Part shown: piece after piece, positions 37,401 through 49,366 of the stretch
Numbering within the stretch: the first letter of the stretch is position 1
Layout: the number at the start of each line of letters is the position of its first letter
DNA from: Siphonodentalium dalli
Lineage: Eukaryota; Mollusca; Scaphopoda; Gadilida; Siphonodentaliidae
Assembly (NCBI GenBank): GCA_032622095.1
Contig: CP136065.1
Coordinates: 54,679,949 to 54,743,948, forward strand
DNA length: 64,000 bases
Direction of reading: 5' to 3'
Translations under genes and position numbers: made by a program
The notes under the pieces: generated by a model
What the model saw: the letters and a program-made list of their open reading frames with translations, nothing else
What the model was told of the DNA's origin: nothing
Databases searched by the model: none

Positions 37401-40400
37401 GAGCCCAAAATGCCATTCAGGTGCCCAAATCATCTTTTCCCATTGCCTCTATATATTCTAAAGTGAAATGTGGAATCATTTTCAGAATGGGTATAGTCTG
37501 AGAGATGGCTGACTCAGAAATATGTTTTCATAGGCACGGGTGCTGTATGGTTTTATCATGGGTGCTGTGGGTGTTGGGCTGTTTCCATACCCTTAAAACC
37601 CACCGAGGAGCCCAAACTTTGTGCAAACTATTTGCATAGATGCATACCTATCCACAAACAACAAAAGTGCTGGAAGTAGATACATATAATGGGTCATATG
37701 GCCCAATTCAAGTTAAATATACCAATTTAACTTGAATTGTCATGGGTGCTGGGCTGTCTCCATACCCTTAAAACCCACTAAGGAGCCCAAACTTTTGCAT
37801 ATCTTCTTATAATGATGCAGATCTTTCCAAAAACACTAGGAGACCTAGAAGTATATACCTATAATGGGTCACAGGACCCAATTCCAGTTAAATATACCAA
37901 TTTAACCATTAAAAAAAACAAATATTCCCCCCTGACCAGAGCCCAAAATGCCATTCAGGTGCCCAAATCATCTTTTCCCATTGCCTCTATATATTCTAAA
38001 GTGAAATGTGGAATCATTTTCAGAATGGGTATAGTCTGAGAGATGGCTGACTCAGAAATATGTTTTCATAGGCACGGGTGCTGTATGGTTTTATCATGGG
38101 TGCTGTGGGTGTTGGGCTGTTTCCATACCCTTAAAACCCACCGAGGAGCCCAAACTTTGTGCAAACTATTTGCATAGATGCATACCTATCCACAAACAAC
38201 AAAAGTGCTGGAAGTAGATACATATAATGGGTCATATGGCCCAATTCAAGTTAAATATACCAATTTAACTTGAATTGTCATGGGTGCTGGGCTGTCTCCA
38301 TACCCTTAAAACCCACTAAGGAGCCCAAACATTTGCATATCTTCTTATAATGATGCAGATCTTTCCAAAAACACTAGGAGACCTAGAAGTATATACCTAT
38401 AATGGGTCACAGGACCCAATTCCAGTTAAATATACCAATTTAACCATTAAAAAAAACAAATATTCCCCCCTGACCAGAGCCCAAAATGCCATTCAGGTGC
38501 CCAAATCATCTTTTCCCATTGCCTCTATATATTCTAAAGTGAAATGTGGAATCATTTTCAGAATGGGTATAGTCTGAGAGATGGCTGACTCAGAAATATG
38601 TTTTCATAGGCACGGGTGCTGTATTGTTTTATCATGGGTGCTGTGGGTGTTGGGCTGTTTCCATACCCTTAAAACCCACCGAGGAGCCCAAACTTTGTGC
38701 AAACTATTTGCATAGATGCATACCTATCCACAAACAACAAAAGTGCTGGAAGTAGATACATATAATGGGTCATATGGCCCAATTCAAGTTAAATATACCA
38801 ATTTAACTTGAATTGTCATGGGTGCTGGGCTGTCTCCATACCCTTAAAACCCACTAAGGAGCCCAAACTTTTGCATAACTTCTTATAATGATGCAGATCT
38901 TTCCAAAAACACTAGGAGACCTAGAAGTATATACCTATAATGGGTCACAGGACCCAATTCCAGTTAAATATACCAATTTAACCATTAAAAAAAACAAATA
39001 TTCCCCCCTGACCAGAGCCCAAAATGCCATTCAGGTGCCCAAATCATTTTTTCCCATTGCCTCTATATATTCTAAAGTGAAATGTGGAATCATTTTCAGA
39101 ATGGGTATAGTCTGAGAGATGGCTGACTCAGAAATATGTTTTCATAGGCACGGGTGCTGTATGATTTTATCATGGGTGCTGTGGGTGTTGGGCTGTTTCC
39201 ATACCCTTAAAACCCACCGAGGAGCCCAAACTTTGTGCAAACTATTTGCATAGATGCATACCTATCCACAAACAACAAAAGTGCTGGAAGTAGATACATA
39301 TAATGGGTCATATGGCCCAATTCAAGTTAAATATACCAATTTAACTTGAATTGTCATGGGTGCTGGGCTGTCTCCATACCCTTAAAACCCACTAAGGAGC
39401 CCAAACTTTTGCATATCTTCTTATAATGATGCAGATCTTTCCAAAAACACTAGGAGACCTAGAAGTATATACCTATAATGGGTCACAGGACCCAATTCCA
39501 GTTAAATATACCAATTTAACCATTAAAAAAACCAAATATTCCCCCCTGACCAGAGCCCAAAATGCCATTCAGGTGCCCAAATCATCTTTTCCCATTGCCT
39601 CTATATATTCTAAAGTGAAATGTGGAATCATTTTCAGAATGGGTATAGTCTGAGAGATGGCTGACTCAGAAATATGTTTTCATAGGCACGGGTGCTGTAT
39701 GGTTTTATCATGGGTGCTGTGGGTGTTGGGCTGTTTCCATACCCTTAAAACCCACCGAGGAGCCCAAACTTTGTGCAAACTATTTGCATAGATGCATACC
39801 TATCCACAAACAACAAAAGTGCTGGAAGTAGATACATATAATGGGTCATATGGCCCAATTCAAGTTAAATATACCAATTTAACTTGAATTGTCATGGGTG
39901 CTGGGCTGTCTCCATACCCTTAAAACCCACTAAGGAGCCCAAACTTTTGCATATCTTCTTATAATGATGCAGATCTTTCCAAAAACACTAGGAGACCTAG
40001 AAGTATATACCTATAATGGGTCACAGGACCCAATTCCAGTTAAATATACCAATTTAACCATTAAAAAAACCAAATATTCCCCCCTGACCAGAGCCCAAAA
40101 TGCCATTCAGGTGCCCAAATCATCTTTTCCCATTGCCTCTATATATTCTAAAGTGAAATGTGGAATCATTTTCAGAATGGGTATAGTCTGAGAGATGGCT
40201 GACTCAGAAATATGTTTTCATAGGCACGGGTGCTGTATGGTTTTATCATGGGTGCTGTGGGTGTTGGGCTGTTTCCATACCCTTAAAACCCACCGAGGAG
40301 CCCAAACTTTGTGCAAACTATTTGCATAGATGCATACCTATCCACAAACAACAAAAGTGCTGGAAGTAGATACATATAATGGGTCATATGGCCCAATTCA

Positions 40401-43400
40401 AGTTAAATATACCAATTTAACTTGAATTGTCATGGGTGCTGGGCTGTCTCCATACCCTTAAAACCCACTAAGGAGCCCAAACTTTTGCATATCTTCTTAT
40501 AATGATGCAGATCTTTCCAAAAACACTAGGAGACCTAGAAGTATATACCTATAATGGGTCACAGGACCCAATTCCAGTTAAATATACCAATTTAACCATT
40601 AAAAAAAACAAATATTCCCCCCTGACCAGAGCCCAAAATGCCATTCAGGTGCCCAAATCATCTTTTCCCATTGCCTCTATATATTCTAAAGTGAAATGTG
40701 GAATCATTTTCAGAATGGGTATAGTCTGAGAGATGGCTGACTCAGAAATATGTTTTCATAGGCACGGGTGCTGTATGGTTTTATCATGGGTGCTGTGGGT
40801 GTTGGGCTGTTTCCATACCCTTAAAACCCACCGAGGAGCCCAAACTTTGTGCAAACTATTTGCATAGATGCATACCTATCCACAAACAACAAAAGTGCTG
40901 GAAGTAGATACATATAATGGGTCATATGGCCCAATTCAAGTTAAATATACCAATTTAACTTGAATTGTCATGGGTGCTGGGCTGTCTCCATACCCTTAAA
41001 ACCCACTAAGGAGCCCAAACTTTTGCATATCTTCTTATAATGATGCAGATCTTTCCAAAAACACTAGGAGACCTAGAAGTATATACCTATAATGGGTATT
41101 GAATTGTCATGGGTGCTGGGCTGTCTCCATACCCTTAAAACCCACTAAGGAGCCCAAACTTTTGCATATCTTCTTATAATGATGCAGATCTTTCCAAAAA
41201 CACTAGGAGACCTAGAAGTATATACCTATAATGGGTCACAGGACCCAATTCCAGTTAAATATACCAATTTAACCATTAAAAAAAACAAATATTCCCCCCT
41301 GACCAGAGCCCAAAATGCCATTCAGGTGCCCAAATCATCTTTTCCCATTGCCTCTATATATTCTAAAGTGAAATGTGGAATCATTTTCAGAATGGGTATA
41401 GTCTGAGAGATGGCTGACTCAGAAATATGTTTTCATAGGCACGGGTGCTGTATGGTTTTATCATGGGTGCTGTGGGTGTTGGGCTGTTTCCATACCCTTA
41501 AAACCCACCGAGGAGCCCAAACTTTGTGCAAACTATTTGCATAGATGCATACCTATCCACAAACAACAAAAGTGCTGGAAGTAGATACATATAATGGGTC
41601 ATATGGCCCAATTCAAGTTAAATATACCAATTTAACTTGAATTGTCATGGGTGCTGGGCTGTCTCCATACCCTTAAAACCCACTAAGGAGCCCAAACTTT
41701 TGCATATCTTCTTATAATGATGCAGATCTTTCCAAAAACACTAGGAGACCTAGAAGTATATACCTATAATGGGTCACAGGACCCAATTCCAGTTAAATAT
41801 ACCAATTTAACCATTAAAAAAAACAAATATTCCCCCCTGACCAGAGCCCAAAATGCCATTCAGGTGCCCAAATCATCTTTTCCCATTGCCTCTATATATT
41901 CTAAAGTGAAATGTGGAATCATTTTCAGAATGGGTATAGTCTGAGAGATGGCTGACTCAGAAATATGTTTTCATAGGCACGGGTGCTGTATGGTTTTATC
42001 ATGGGTGCTGTGGGTGTTGGGCTGTTTCCATACCCTTAAAACCCACCGAGGAGCCCAAACTTTGTGCAAACTATTTGCATAGATGCATACCTATCCACAA
42101 ACAACAAAAGTGCTGGAAGTAGATACATATAATGGGTCATATGGCCCAATTCAAGTTAAATATACCAATTTAACTTGAATTGTCATGGGTGCTGGGCTGT
42201 CTCCATACCCTTAAAACCCACTAAGGAGCCCAAACTTTTGCATATCTTCTTATAATGATGCAGATCTTTCCAAAAACACTAGGAGACCTAGAAGTATATA
42301 CCTATAATGGGTCACAGGACCCAATTCCAGTTAAATATACCAATTTAACCATTAAAAAAAACAAATATTCCCCCCTGACCAGAGCCCAAAATGCCATTCA
42401 GGTGCCCAAATCATCTTTTCCCATTGCCTCTATATATTCTAAAGTGAAATGTGGAATCATTTTCAGAATGGGTATAGTCTGAGAGATGGCTGACTCAGAA
42501 ATATGTTTTCATAGGCACGGGTGCTGTATGGTTTTATCATGGGTGCTGTGGGTGTTGGGCTGTTTCCATACCCTTAAAACCCACCGAGGAGCCCAAACTT
42601 TGTGCAAACTATTTGCATAGATGCATACCTATCCACAAACAACAAAAGTGCTGGAAGTAGATACATATAATGGGTCATATGGCCCAATTCAAGTTAAATA
42701 TACCAATTTAACTTGAATTGTCATGGGTGCTGGGCTGTCTCCATACCCTTAAAACCCACTAAGGAGCCCAAACTTTTGCATATCTTCTTATAATGATGCA
42801 GATCTTTCCAAAAACACTAGGAGACCTAGAAGTATATACCTATAATGGGTATTGAATTGTCATGGGTGCTGGGCTGTCTCCATACCCTTAAAACCCACTA
42901 AGGAGCCCAAACTTTTGCATATCTTCTTATAATGATGCAGATCTTTCCAAAAACACTAGGAGACCTAGAAGTATATACCTATAATGGGTCACAGGACCCA
43001 ATTCCAGTTAAATATACCAATTTAACCATTAAAAAAAACAAATATTCCCCCCTGACCAGAGCCCAAAATGCCATTCAGGTGCCCAAATCATCTTTTCCCA
43101 TTGCCTCTATATATTCTAAAGTGAAATGTGGAATCATTTTCAGAATGGGTATAGTCTGAGAGATGGCTGACTCAGAAATATGTTTTCATAGGCACGGGTG
43201 CTGTATGGTTTTATCATGGGTGCTGTGGGTGTTGGGCTGTTTCCATACCCTTAAAACCCACCGAGGAGCCCAAACTTTGTGCAAACTATTTGCATAGATG
43301 CATACCTATCCACAAACAACAAAAGTGCTGGAAGTAGATACATATAATGGGTCATATGGCCCAATTCAAGTTAAATATACCAATTTAACTTGAATTGTCA

Positions 43401-44417
43401 TGGGTGCTGGGCTGTCTCCATACCCTTAAAACCCACTAAGGAGCCCAAACTTTTGCATATCTTCTTATAATGATGCAGATCTTTCCAAAAACACTAGGAG
43501 ACCTAGAAGTATATACCTATAATGGGTCACAGGACCCAATTCCAGTTAAATATACCAATTTAACCATTAAAAAAAACAAATATTCCCCCCTGACCAGAGC
43601 CCAAAATGCCATTCAGGTGCCCAAATCATCTTTTCCCATTGCCTCTATATATTCTAAAGTGAAATGTGGAATCATTTTCAGAATGGGTATAGTCTGAGAG
43701 ATGGCTGACTCAGAAATATGTTTTCATAGGCACGTGTGCTGTATGGTTTTATCATGGGTGCTGTGGGTGTTGGGCTGTTTCCATACCCTTAAAACCCACC
43801 GAGGAGCCCAAACTTTGTGCAAACTATTTGCATAGATGCATACCTATCCACAAACAACAAAAGTGCTGGAAGTAGATACATATAATGGGTCATATGGCCC
43901 AATTCAAGTTAAATATACCAATTTAACTTGAATTGTCATGGGTGCTGGGCTGTCTCCATACCCTTAAAACCCACTAAGGAGCCCAAACTTTTGCATATCT
44001 TCTTATAATGATGCAGATCTTTCCAAAAACACTAGGAGACCTAGAAGTATATACCTATAATGGGTCACAGGACCCAATTCCAGTTAAATATACCAATTTA
44101 ACCATTAAAAAAAACAAATATTCCCCCCTGACCAGAGCCCAAAATGCCATTCAGGTGCCCAAATCATCTTTTCCCATTGCCTCTATATATTCTAAAGTGA
44201 AATGTGGAATCATTTTCAGAATGGGTATAGTCTGAGAGATGGCTGACTCAGAAATATGTTTTCATAGGCACGGGTGCTGTATGGTTTTATCATGGGTGCT
44301 GTGGGTGTTGGGCTGTTTCCATACCCTTAAAACCCACCGAGGAGCCCAAACTTTGTGCAAACTATTTGCATAGATGCATACCTATCCACAAACAACAAAA
44401 GTGCTGGAAGTAGATAC
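31425..44417 (+). repeat. Satellite array 2, 538-bp units
   Basis: Same satellite as 1-11,735 but reverse complemented. From 31,425 to ~33,900 the units are diverged and partly deleted. From ~33,960 to 44,417 at least 19 units are nearly identical; the point 'aatgatgcagatctttcc' recurs at 34,040, 34,578, 35,116, 35,660 and onward every 538 bp to 44,008. One unit is 544 bp because of an extra 'atgtac' near 35,163, and two intervals are 677 bp. Units are dimers of two related halves. The second half lacks 9 bp ('gtgggtgtt') that array 1 and the edge copy at ~33,435 retain. The right edge at 44,417 is abrupt. An open frame of 75 codons occurs in each unit but is treated as non-coding. Confidence 0.95.
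40502..44008 (+). repeat. 1753-bp higher-order duplication in array 2
   Basis: Intervals between equivalent points run 677, 538, 538, 677, 538, 538. Both 677-bp intervals carry the same extra 139-bp partial half-unit, with an identical junction 'aatgggtattgaattgtcat' at ~41,090 and ~42,845. The junctions are 1753 bp apart, so the rearranged block was duplicated once after it formed. Confidence 0.9.
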
Positions 44418-45241
44418 CTAACAGTGATGGAATAGGTTATGTACAGTGCCCAAATTGGAGTTAAATGAATGATACTAATTTTAATATTTAAAAAAAAACA
44501 TATAGTTGCCTTAGGCTACCCTGAGCCCAAAATCGGTTCTAATAAGTTATATGTGCCCAAGTCATAATTATAGATCCCAAGTGAACCAGTTTTCAACATA
44601 TGTAATATATGACACAAAACCCCCCTGCCAACTGTGACTATAAACATGGCCTAAACGAATATATATATCTGGTAATTGTTTGTATTATTTTGATTGCAAC
44701 TGTACTACTGATAGTATAGGCGTTATCATTGCATTCGTAGTAAAATATCATATCAGATCTCGTATTGCGCATGTGCTAGCGGATGTTTTCATTCTGTGTT
44801 TATATTATTTGTTGTGGGTGGGTGGTTGGTCTCCCGTCTGGAGCATTCCCTATTAGCATTTATTCGATGGCGAAGTTTTGGAACACCGCTTCGGAATTGC
44901 TATCGAATCGGATTGCCTTTATGACAATACATGTTCTAGAATCGTTTTAAATAAGTTAAATTTACACCAGCAAGTACAGTTTAATAGTTTACGGGTGTGG
45001 TCTCTTGCTTTTGTGTAGTTGGAATGTCGGAAACAGCGATCGAATTGTGTGTGTTCATCTCGAACTTCCGGTCGGTCGCCCAATTTATTCTCGACCCAAA
45101 TTCCCATTTCGGTTAAAAGAGCAGCTGAGTCCAGACACAAATATCACTTGGGTAGTTTTACCATTTTAGTGTTTTTAATATAGTTTCTTTAAAAAGAACT
45201 TGTTTAATCACCAACTAATATGCGGATTGTCGTAATTATAA
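44418..45241. other. Array-2 right flank, decayed satellite then unassigned
   Basis: 44,418-44,620 keeps faint satellite traces ('cccaaattggagttaaat', 'gagcccaaaatcgg', 'atgtgcccaa'). The rest is not recognised. A 73-codon minus-strand frame (45,140-44,919) shows no recognisable domain and no convincing start. Confidence 0.5.
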
Positions 45242-45400
45242 GCAATCAACGTCGTTTTCGATGCATCTGTCGGCGTATAGAAGTGTCGGATGCCGAACTA
45301 CATACTTTGTATAATTTCGCTTCGCGAAATTATACAGTATGTAATTCGGCATCCGACACTTCTATACGCCGACAGATGCATCGAAAACGACGTTGATTGC
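45242..45400. repeat. ~159-bp near-perfect hairpin
   Basis: The left arm starts 'gcaatcaacgtcgttttcga' and the right arm ends 'tcgaaaacgacgttgattgc'. The ~78-bp arms differ by one substitution (gaaCtac against gaaTtac) and a 2-base indel (actTTgta). The loop is 'ttcg' within 'cgcttcgcg'. No coding capacity. It could be a tiny foldback MITE or a recent palindromic duplication. Confidence 0.9.
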
Positions 45401-45414
45401 ATATATACTAATTA

Positions 45415-45665
45415 AATGCACCGACTATCGATGGCAAAATGGGTATCGTTTGTTTATCGCCGATAAATGCGTCCCGAATCGAGTGGTAAATATTTACAAT
45501 TGAGCGTATAGTTCAGACGATGTTCTCTATGGAGTGTTATGGTCGATTTGCTTGAGATTTTCGGCGATGTTGGTAGAATCCTCCAGTTAGCATAGCGCGT
45601 GAGCACTGACTTATTAGTTTCAGGCACCCCAACAAGTACATAATATGTCTTTAACGAGCTTCAAT
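45415..45665 (+). repeat. Dispersed repeat ending TAATATGTCTTTAA (copy 2)
   Basis: Matches 58,140-58,375 along its length: 'tatcgccgata', 'cccgaatcgag', 'gtaaatatttacaatt', 'atggtcgattt', 'attttcggcgatgt', 'taatatgtctttaa'. It begins just after the hairpin. Confidence 0.65.
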
Positions 45666-46024
45666 CGAAACATAATCTTTCCAGGCGGACACAATCTATT
45701 CTGTTTTCTCACACTGTCTGAATAGCGTTGGATTCTTTCTATATATCAGAAGATTGGATTATTCCTCTTGCTACATGTTTCGTAATGCTACACGTTTGAT
45801 ACCCAACATATAAACGGATTGGCCGTGTACGTATAGGCGGAATGGTCACGTGAGTCATGGGACCTTCGTTGGTAATGGCAACACCCGTTACAAGTTACAC
45901 GTACATGTGTCTGAATTTGGCTAATAACTCTCCAATAACATTTCGCATATTGAAACCAATGTTATGTAAATAGTACGGTTACAGTGGTATTACATATCAA
46001 AGTCCAAATAGAAGACAAGTTTAA

Positions 46025-46464
46025 ATGTACTCAATCCGATTTAACGGCCCTAAATTACTACGTATTTGGCTTCGGGGGTAAAAAATATTTGATTCGAGTC
46101 GAGGAACCCACCTATCAAAGCTCAGAGTGATCAGATATCGATTTTTGAAGTTTGTTATTTCAATTGTTTGTGGCCCAGAAACACGTCATCAAACGGACGG
46201 TCTCGGTCAAGATTGCGGATGAAGATGGGTAACTCAAAAACGGCCAAATTTCGTGAATACTCAAGTGATAATACGGCCATATTTCGTTGAACAAAATGTT
46301 GATAAATAACACGTTTTGGGAAATTTGATACCATAGGTGACAGTGGTTAGCATTATTTTTGTTGCAATTAATCGATTCTGATAACAAAAGCGCATTTTGA
46401 AGAAATGTTGTTGTTGTATATTTATCTTGATGATATGGGGACGTTCTGATCGGATTGAGTAACT
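46025..46464. mobile_element. 440-bp TTAA-target element, second copy
   Basis: TTAA (46,021-46,024), then 'atgtactcaatccg' on the left; 'cggattgagtaact' then TTAA (46,465-46,468) on the right. The interior shares 'atttgattcgagtcgagg' and 'agatatcgattttt' with 15,043-15,521. Additional interior 'ggccaaatttcgtgaatact' is shared with 56,710-56,740. Confidence 0.8.
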
Positions 46465-46760
46465 TTAATCAAGACATGATGGTAAACTTTGGAAAAGGTA
46501 AAAGCATTGAAAAATATTCTGAAAAATACATTTAGACTAATCTATTTGAACTTACTACACGATTAGCGATGTTTGTTGACAAATGACTGTAACAGTTTTG
46601 TTTATATAACAATGGGTTGAACACGCAAAATTTCGTTATTGGAGAACAATCACCACCGAATACTGGAACACATTTTATCTATTTATCCCTGTTCTTCTTA
46701 GCAGTGATATTTATACAGACATAAATCTTTTCGCACATTTACCCACAGTAATACTGTTAA

Positions 46761-47281
46761 AGGCACGGGCGGCGTTCGTTGCAGAAATATTCATATTTTT
46801 TCAAATCGCCATCAACAGAAGGAATATTAAAATATATATAGTTTTGTTCATATGCCAAACATAATCAGAGCTTAAATAGTATATTGTCGTCAAGGCGTAC
46901 GATGGTGTACGTAAACAAGAACCTGCTCGTGTTACAGAAGTTGTGCTTCTGTTTACATAACACAGCGCAATTTTGTTGGTTAATCACACACAAATGATAT
47001 AAACGCTCTTTATGATTTTCATACCAGGAAAACAGTAACAAATAACGCTCTTTATGTTTACCATATCCGGATCTAAACAAAAGCCAAGTAACGTAACGTT
47101 TTTTGCTTTTGTTTACATAACAGAGGGAACAAAATTTGACAATAACATACTGTTTAGGCCATATTTCTGATTGTTGTAAGAACAAAGTCTGTCTATATTT
47201 TACTATTCTTTCTGTTTATGGCGGTTTTTGACGGAGGTGAATATTTTAACAGCATACCCATCGTCAACGCCGCCCGTATCT
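46761..47281 (-). mobile_element. 521-bp TTAA element, TIR AGGCACGGGCGGC (copy A)
   Basis: Termini 'aggcacgggcggcgttcg' and 'gacgccgcccgtatct', each flanked by TTAA (46,757-46,760 and 47,282-47,285). It is the reverse complement of the copy at 48,540-49,056 with moderate divergence and small indels. No transposase is encoded. A piggyBac-like target choice is inferred from TTAA only. Confidence 0.85.
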
Positions 47282-47507
47282 TTAATGAATTGGGTCACTT
47301 TAAGAATATAATTCCTACCTCGGTCAGATATCGGGCCTACAATATCAAACCAACAAAGTTATATATCCTCTAACTATTACAGGGCGAATCAATTCGACCT
47401 GAAAGCAATGCAAAAGGCCGGTGAATGCTTTGTACAGCTGTCACTCCATATAGCGGGTGCTATTCTGTAGCTGAAGGTAGAATCGACTAAATCAACTTCG
47501 CCCTTAA

Positions 47508-47757
47508 ACCTTTCCACACTAAATACCCTTCGATGAGTAGTTATCCCATAGGAAATGTTCAGATAATAAGTTCAACAAACGACAATTGTTGGTCTTATTA
47601 ATCTGAATATTTCCCTCCAGGAAATAGGACTCGTTCTGTGCTTGTATTATCTCTCGTCGACTTATTATTTTTCTGAAACCCCATCTAGATGAATAATATA
47701 CCATTCCATTTAATACTTTTATAGATGAGTGGGCGAATCAATTTAGTATAGAAATGG
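47508..47757. mobile_element. CCCTTT-type TTAA MITE (diverged copy)
   Basis: The left end is TTAA plus 'acctttccacactaaatacc'; the right end is 'atttagtatagaaatggtta'. The subterminal 'cgatgagtagttatcc' and 'agataataagttcaac' match the copies at 20,841 and 61,350. Confidence 0.7.
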
Positions 47758-48535
47758 TTACGCCCCTTGTACGATTAGGAATGGAATTATGACGACGTAC
47801 CCGACCCTTGAATTTAATATAGCGTCCTACATGTTCGATCGAAATTTAAGAAGATAGCATTTATTTTCGAATCGAACAATCTATTGTGAACATGATGCCA
47901 TTCTATCTGATCTCAATCATAAATCGAACAAAGCAACACCATTGAGAATCAGATATGACATTATAGGTTACTTGTGCTTTTCGTAACCAATAGAAACCTT
48001 TCACACAATAAACTACGATAGATAAAAATTACGAATAGCTAATTGTAGTCGTAAATTTTTAGGACGGTCCAAAAACCCTTTCGAGTCAGTTTTTGAGACA
48101 ATCGTGCAGTAGTTAATATGTTGTGATCAGGTCATAGCTTAGCGCTTTGTGTTTGGCGAGATCCTCACGTTTCACACGACGAACCTCAAAATCATCTTCA
48201 ACATTGAGGAGTTGAGAAACGATCGCGAACTTTTTAATATGTGATGTATTTGTGAGTTCTGTGTGAATTTTGTGTGATGTATTTGTGAGTTTTGTGTGAT
48301 GTATTTGTGAGTTTTGTTGAAAATCATAAACCGAAATAGTACCAACGAATAGGGAAAACGACAATGAATAGAAAAGAAAGAACACAAATTCTGATGACGT
48401 GTAACTATTTTCGTAATAATTATCTGTCGTAGTTCATAATGCGAAAGGTGTATATTTTCTTATTGTGGAAACTTTGTCAATAAACATTTCCGAATATATT
48501 TCTTACTGGTATGTGGCTGGTCTATTGGACACGAC
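47758..48535. other. Unassigned interval with short TTTGTGTGATGTA repeat
   Basis: No gene recognised. At ~48,238-48,316 a short tandem repeat 'gtgatgtatttgtgagtttt' occurs about three times. Frames crossing it read as repeated peptides on the minus strand but have no other coding support. Confidence 0.5.
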
Positions 48536-48539
48536 TTAA

Positions 48540-49056
48540 AGATACGGGCGGCATTGGCGGTGGTATGCTGTTAAAATATTCACCTCCGTAAAAAAGACGC
48601 CATAAACAGAAATAATAGTAAAATATAGACAGACTTTGTTCTTATAACAATCAGAAATATGGCATAAGCAGTATGTTATTGTCAAATGTTTTTCCTTTGT
48701 TATGTAAACAAAAGAAAAACGTTACAGAACCTCGCTTTTGTTTAGATCCGGATATGGTAACATAGAGAGCGTTATTTGTTACTGTTTTCCTGATATCGAA
48801 ATGATAAAAAGCGTTTATGTCATGTGTGTGTGATTAACCAATATAATTGCGCTGTGTTATGTAAACAGAAGCAAAACTTCTGTGACACGAACAAGCTCTT
48901 GTTTGCGTACACCATCGTTCGTCTTAACGACAATATACTATTTACGCGCTGATTATTTTTGGCATATGAACAAAACTATATATAATTTAATATTCCTTCT
49001 GTTGATGGCGATTTGAACAAATATGAATATGTCTGCAACGAACGCCGCCCGTGCCT
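48540..49056 (+). mobile_element. 517-bp TTAA element, TIR AGATACGGGCGGC (copy B)
   Basis: Termini 'agatacgggcggcattgg' and 'gaacgccgcccgtgcct', flanked by TTAA (48,536-48,539 and 49,057-49,060). The interior aligns in reverse with copy A: 'atatagacagactttgttct', 'gatccggatatggtaa', 'gtgtgattaaccaat', 'ggcatatgaacaaaac'. Confidence 0.85.
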
Positions 49057-49239
49057 TTAAATATTTACTGATATCACGGAAAAAAGTTATGGTATAGTAC
49101 GTCCATTAGATGCTGCTACTTGAGCCTCAGCAGTCAGCTGTATCTTATAAACATGTGCATGCCTGCATGTTATTATTGACCAGCATTCGATAGAGATGTG
49201 AATAATCGCACATTATTTTAACAATAACATGATTTTGAA

Positions 49240-49366
49240 GGGCGTCGTGGTGTATTAACGGCTCAACAGAAATCATTAACAGCCCCAGACGTAGTCGAGG
49301 TCTGTTAGTATATAAGGCGAAGGGCTGTTAATAATTTATGGAGGGCGGTCAATACACCACAATGCC
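49240..49366. repeat. ~127-bp nested inverted repeat
   Basis: The outer pair is 'gggcgtcgtggtgtatt' and 'aatacaccacaatgcc'. An inner pair is 'attaacagcccc' and 'agggctgttaat'. The core reads 'gtagtcgaggtctgttagta'. No coding capacity. Confidence 0.65.

Noticed and set aside
34040-44235. Nineteen copies of a 75-residue protein as a gene cluster
   Set aside because: The frame repeats with the satellite period, conservation is equal outside it, diverged edge units break it, and nothing in the peptide resembles a known family.
44919-45140. 73-residue minus-strand frame beside array 2
   Set aside because: The sequence is not obviously repetitive, but there is no ATG start, no splice-supported partner exon and no recognisable domain. 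It is left unannotated rather than called a gene.
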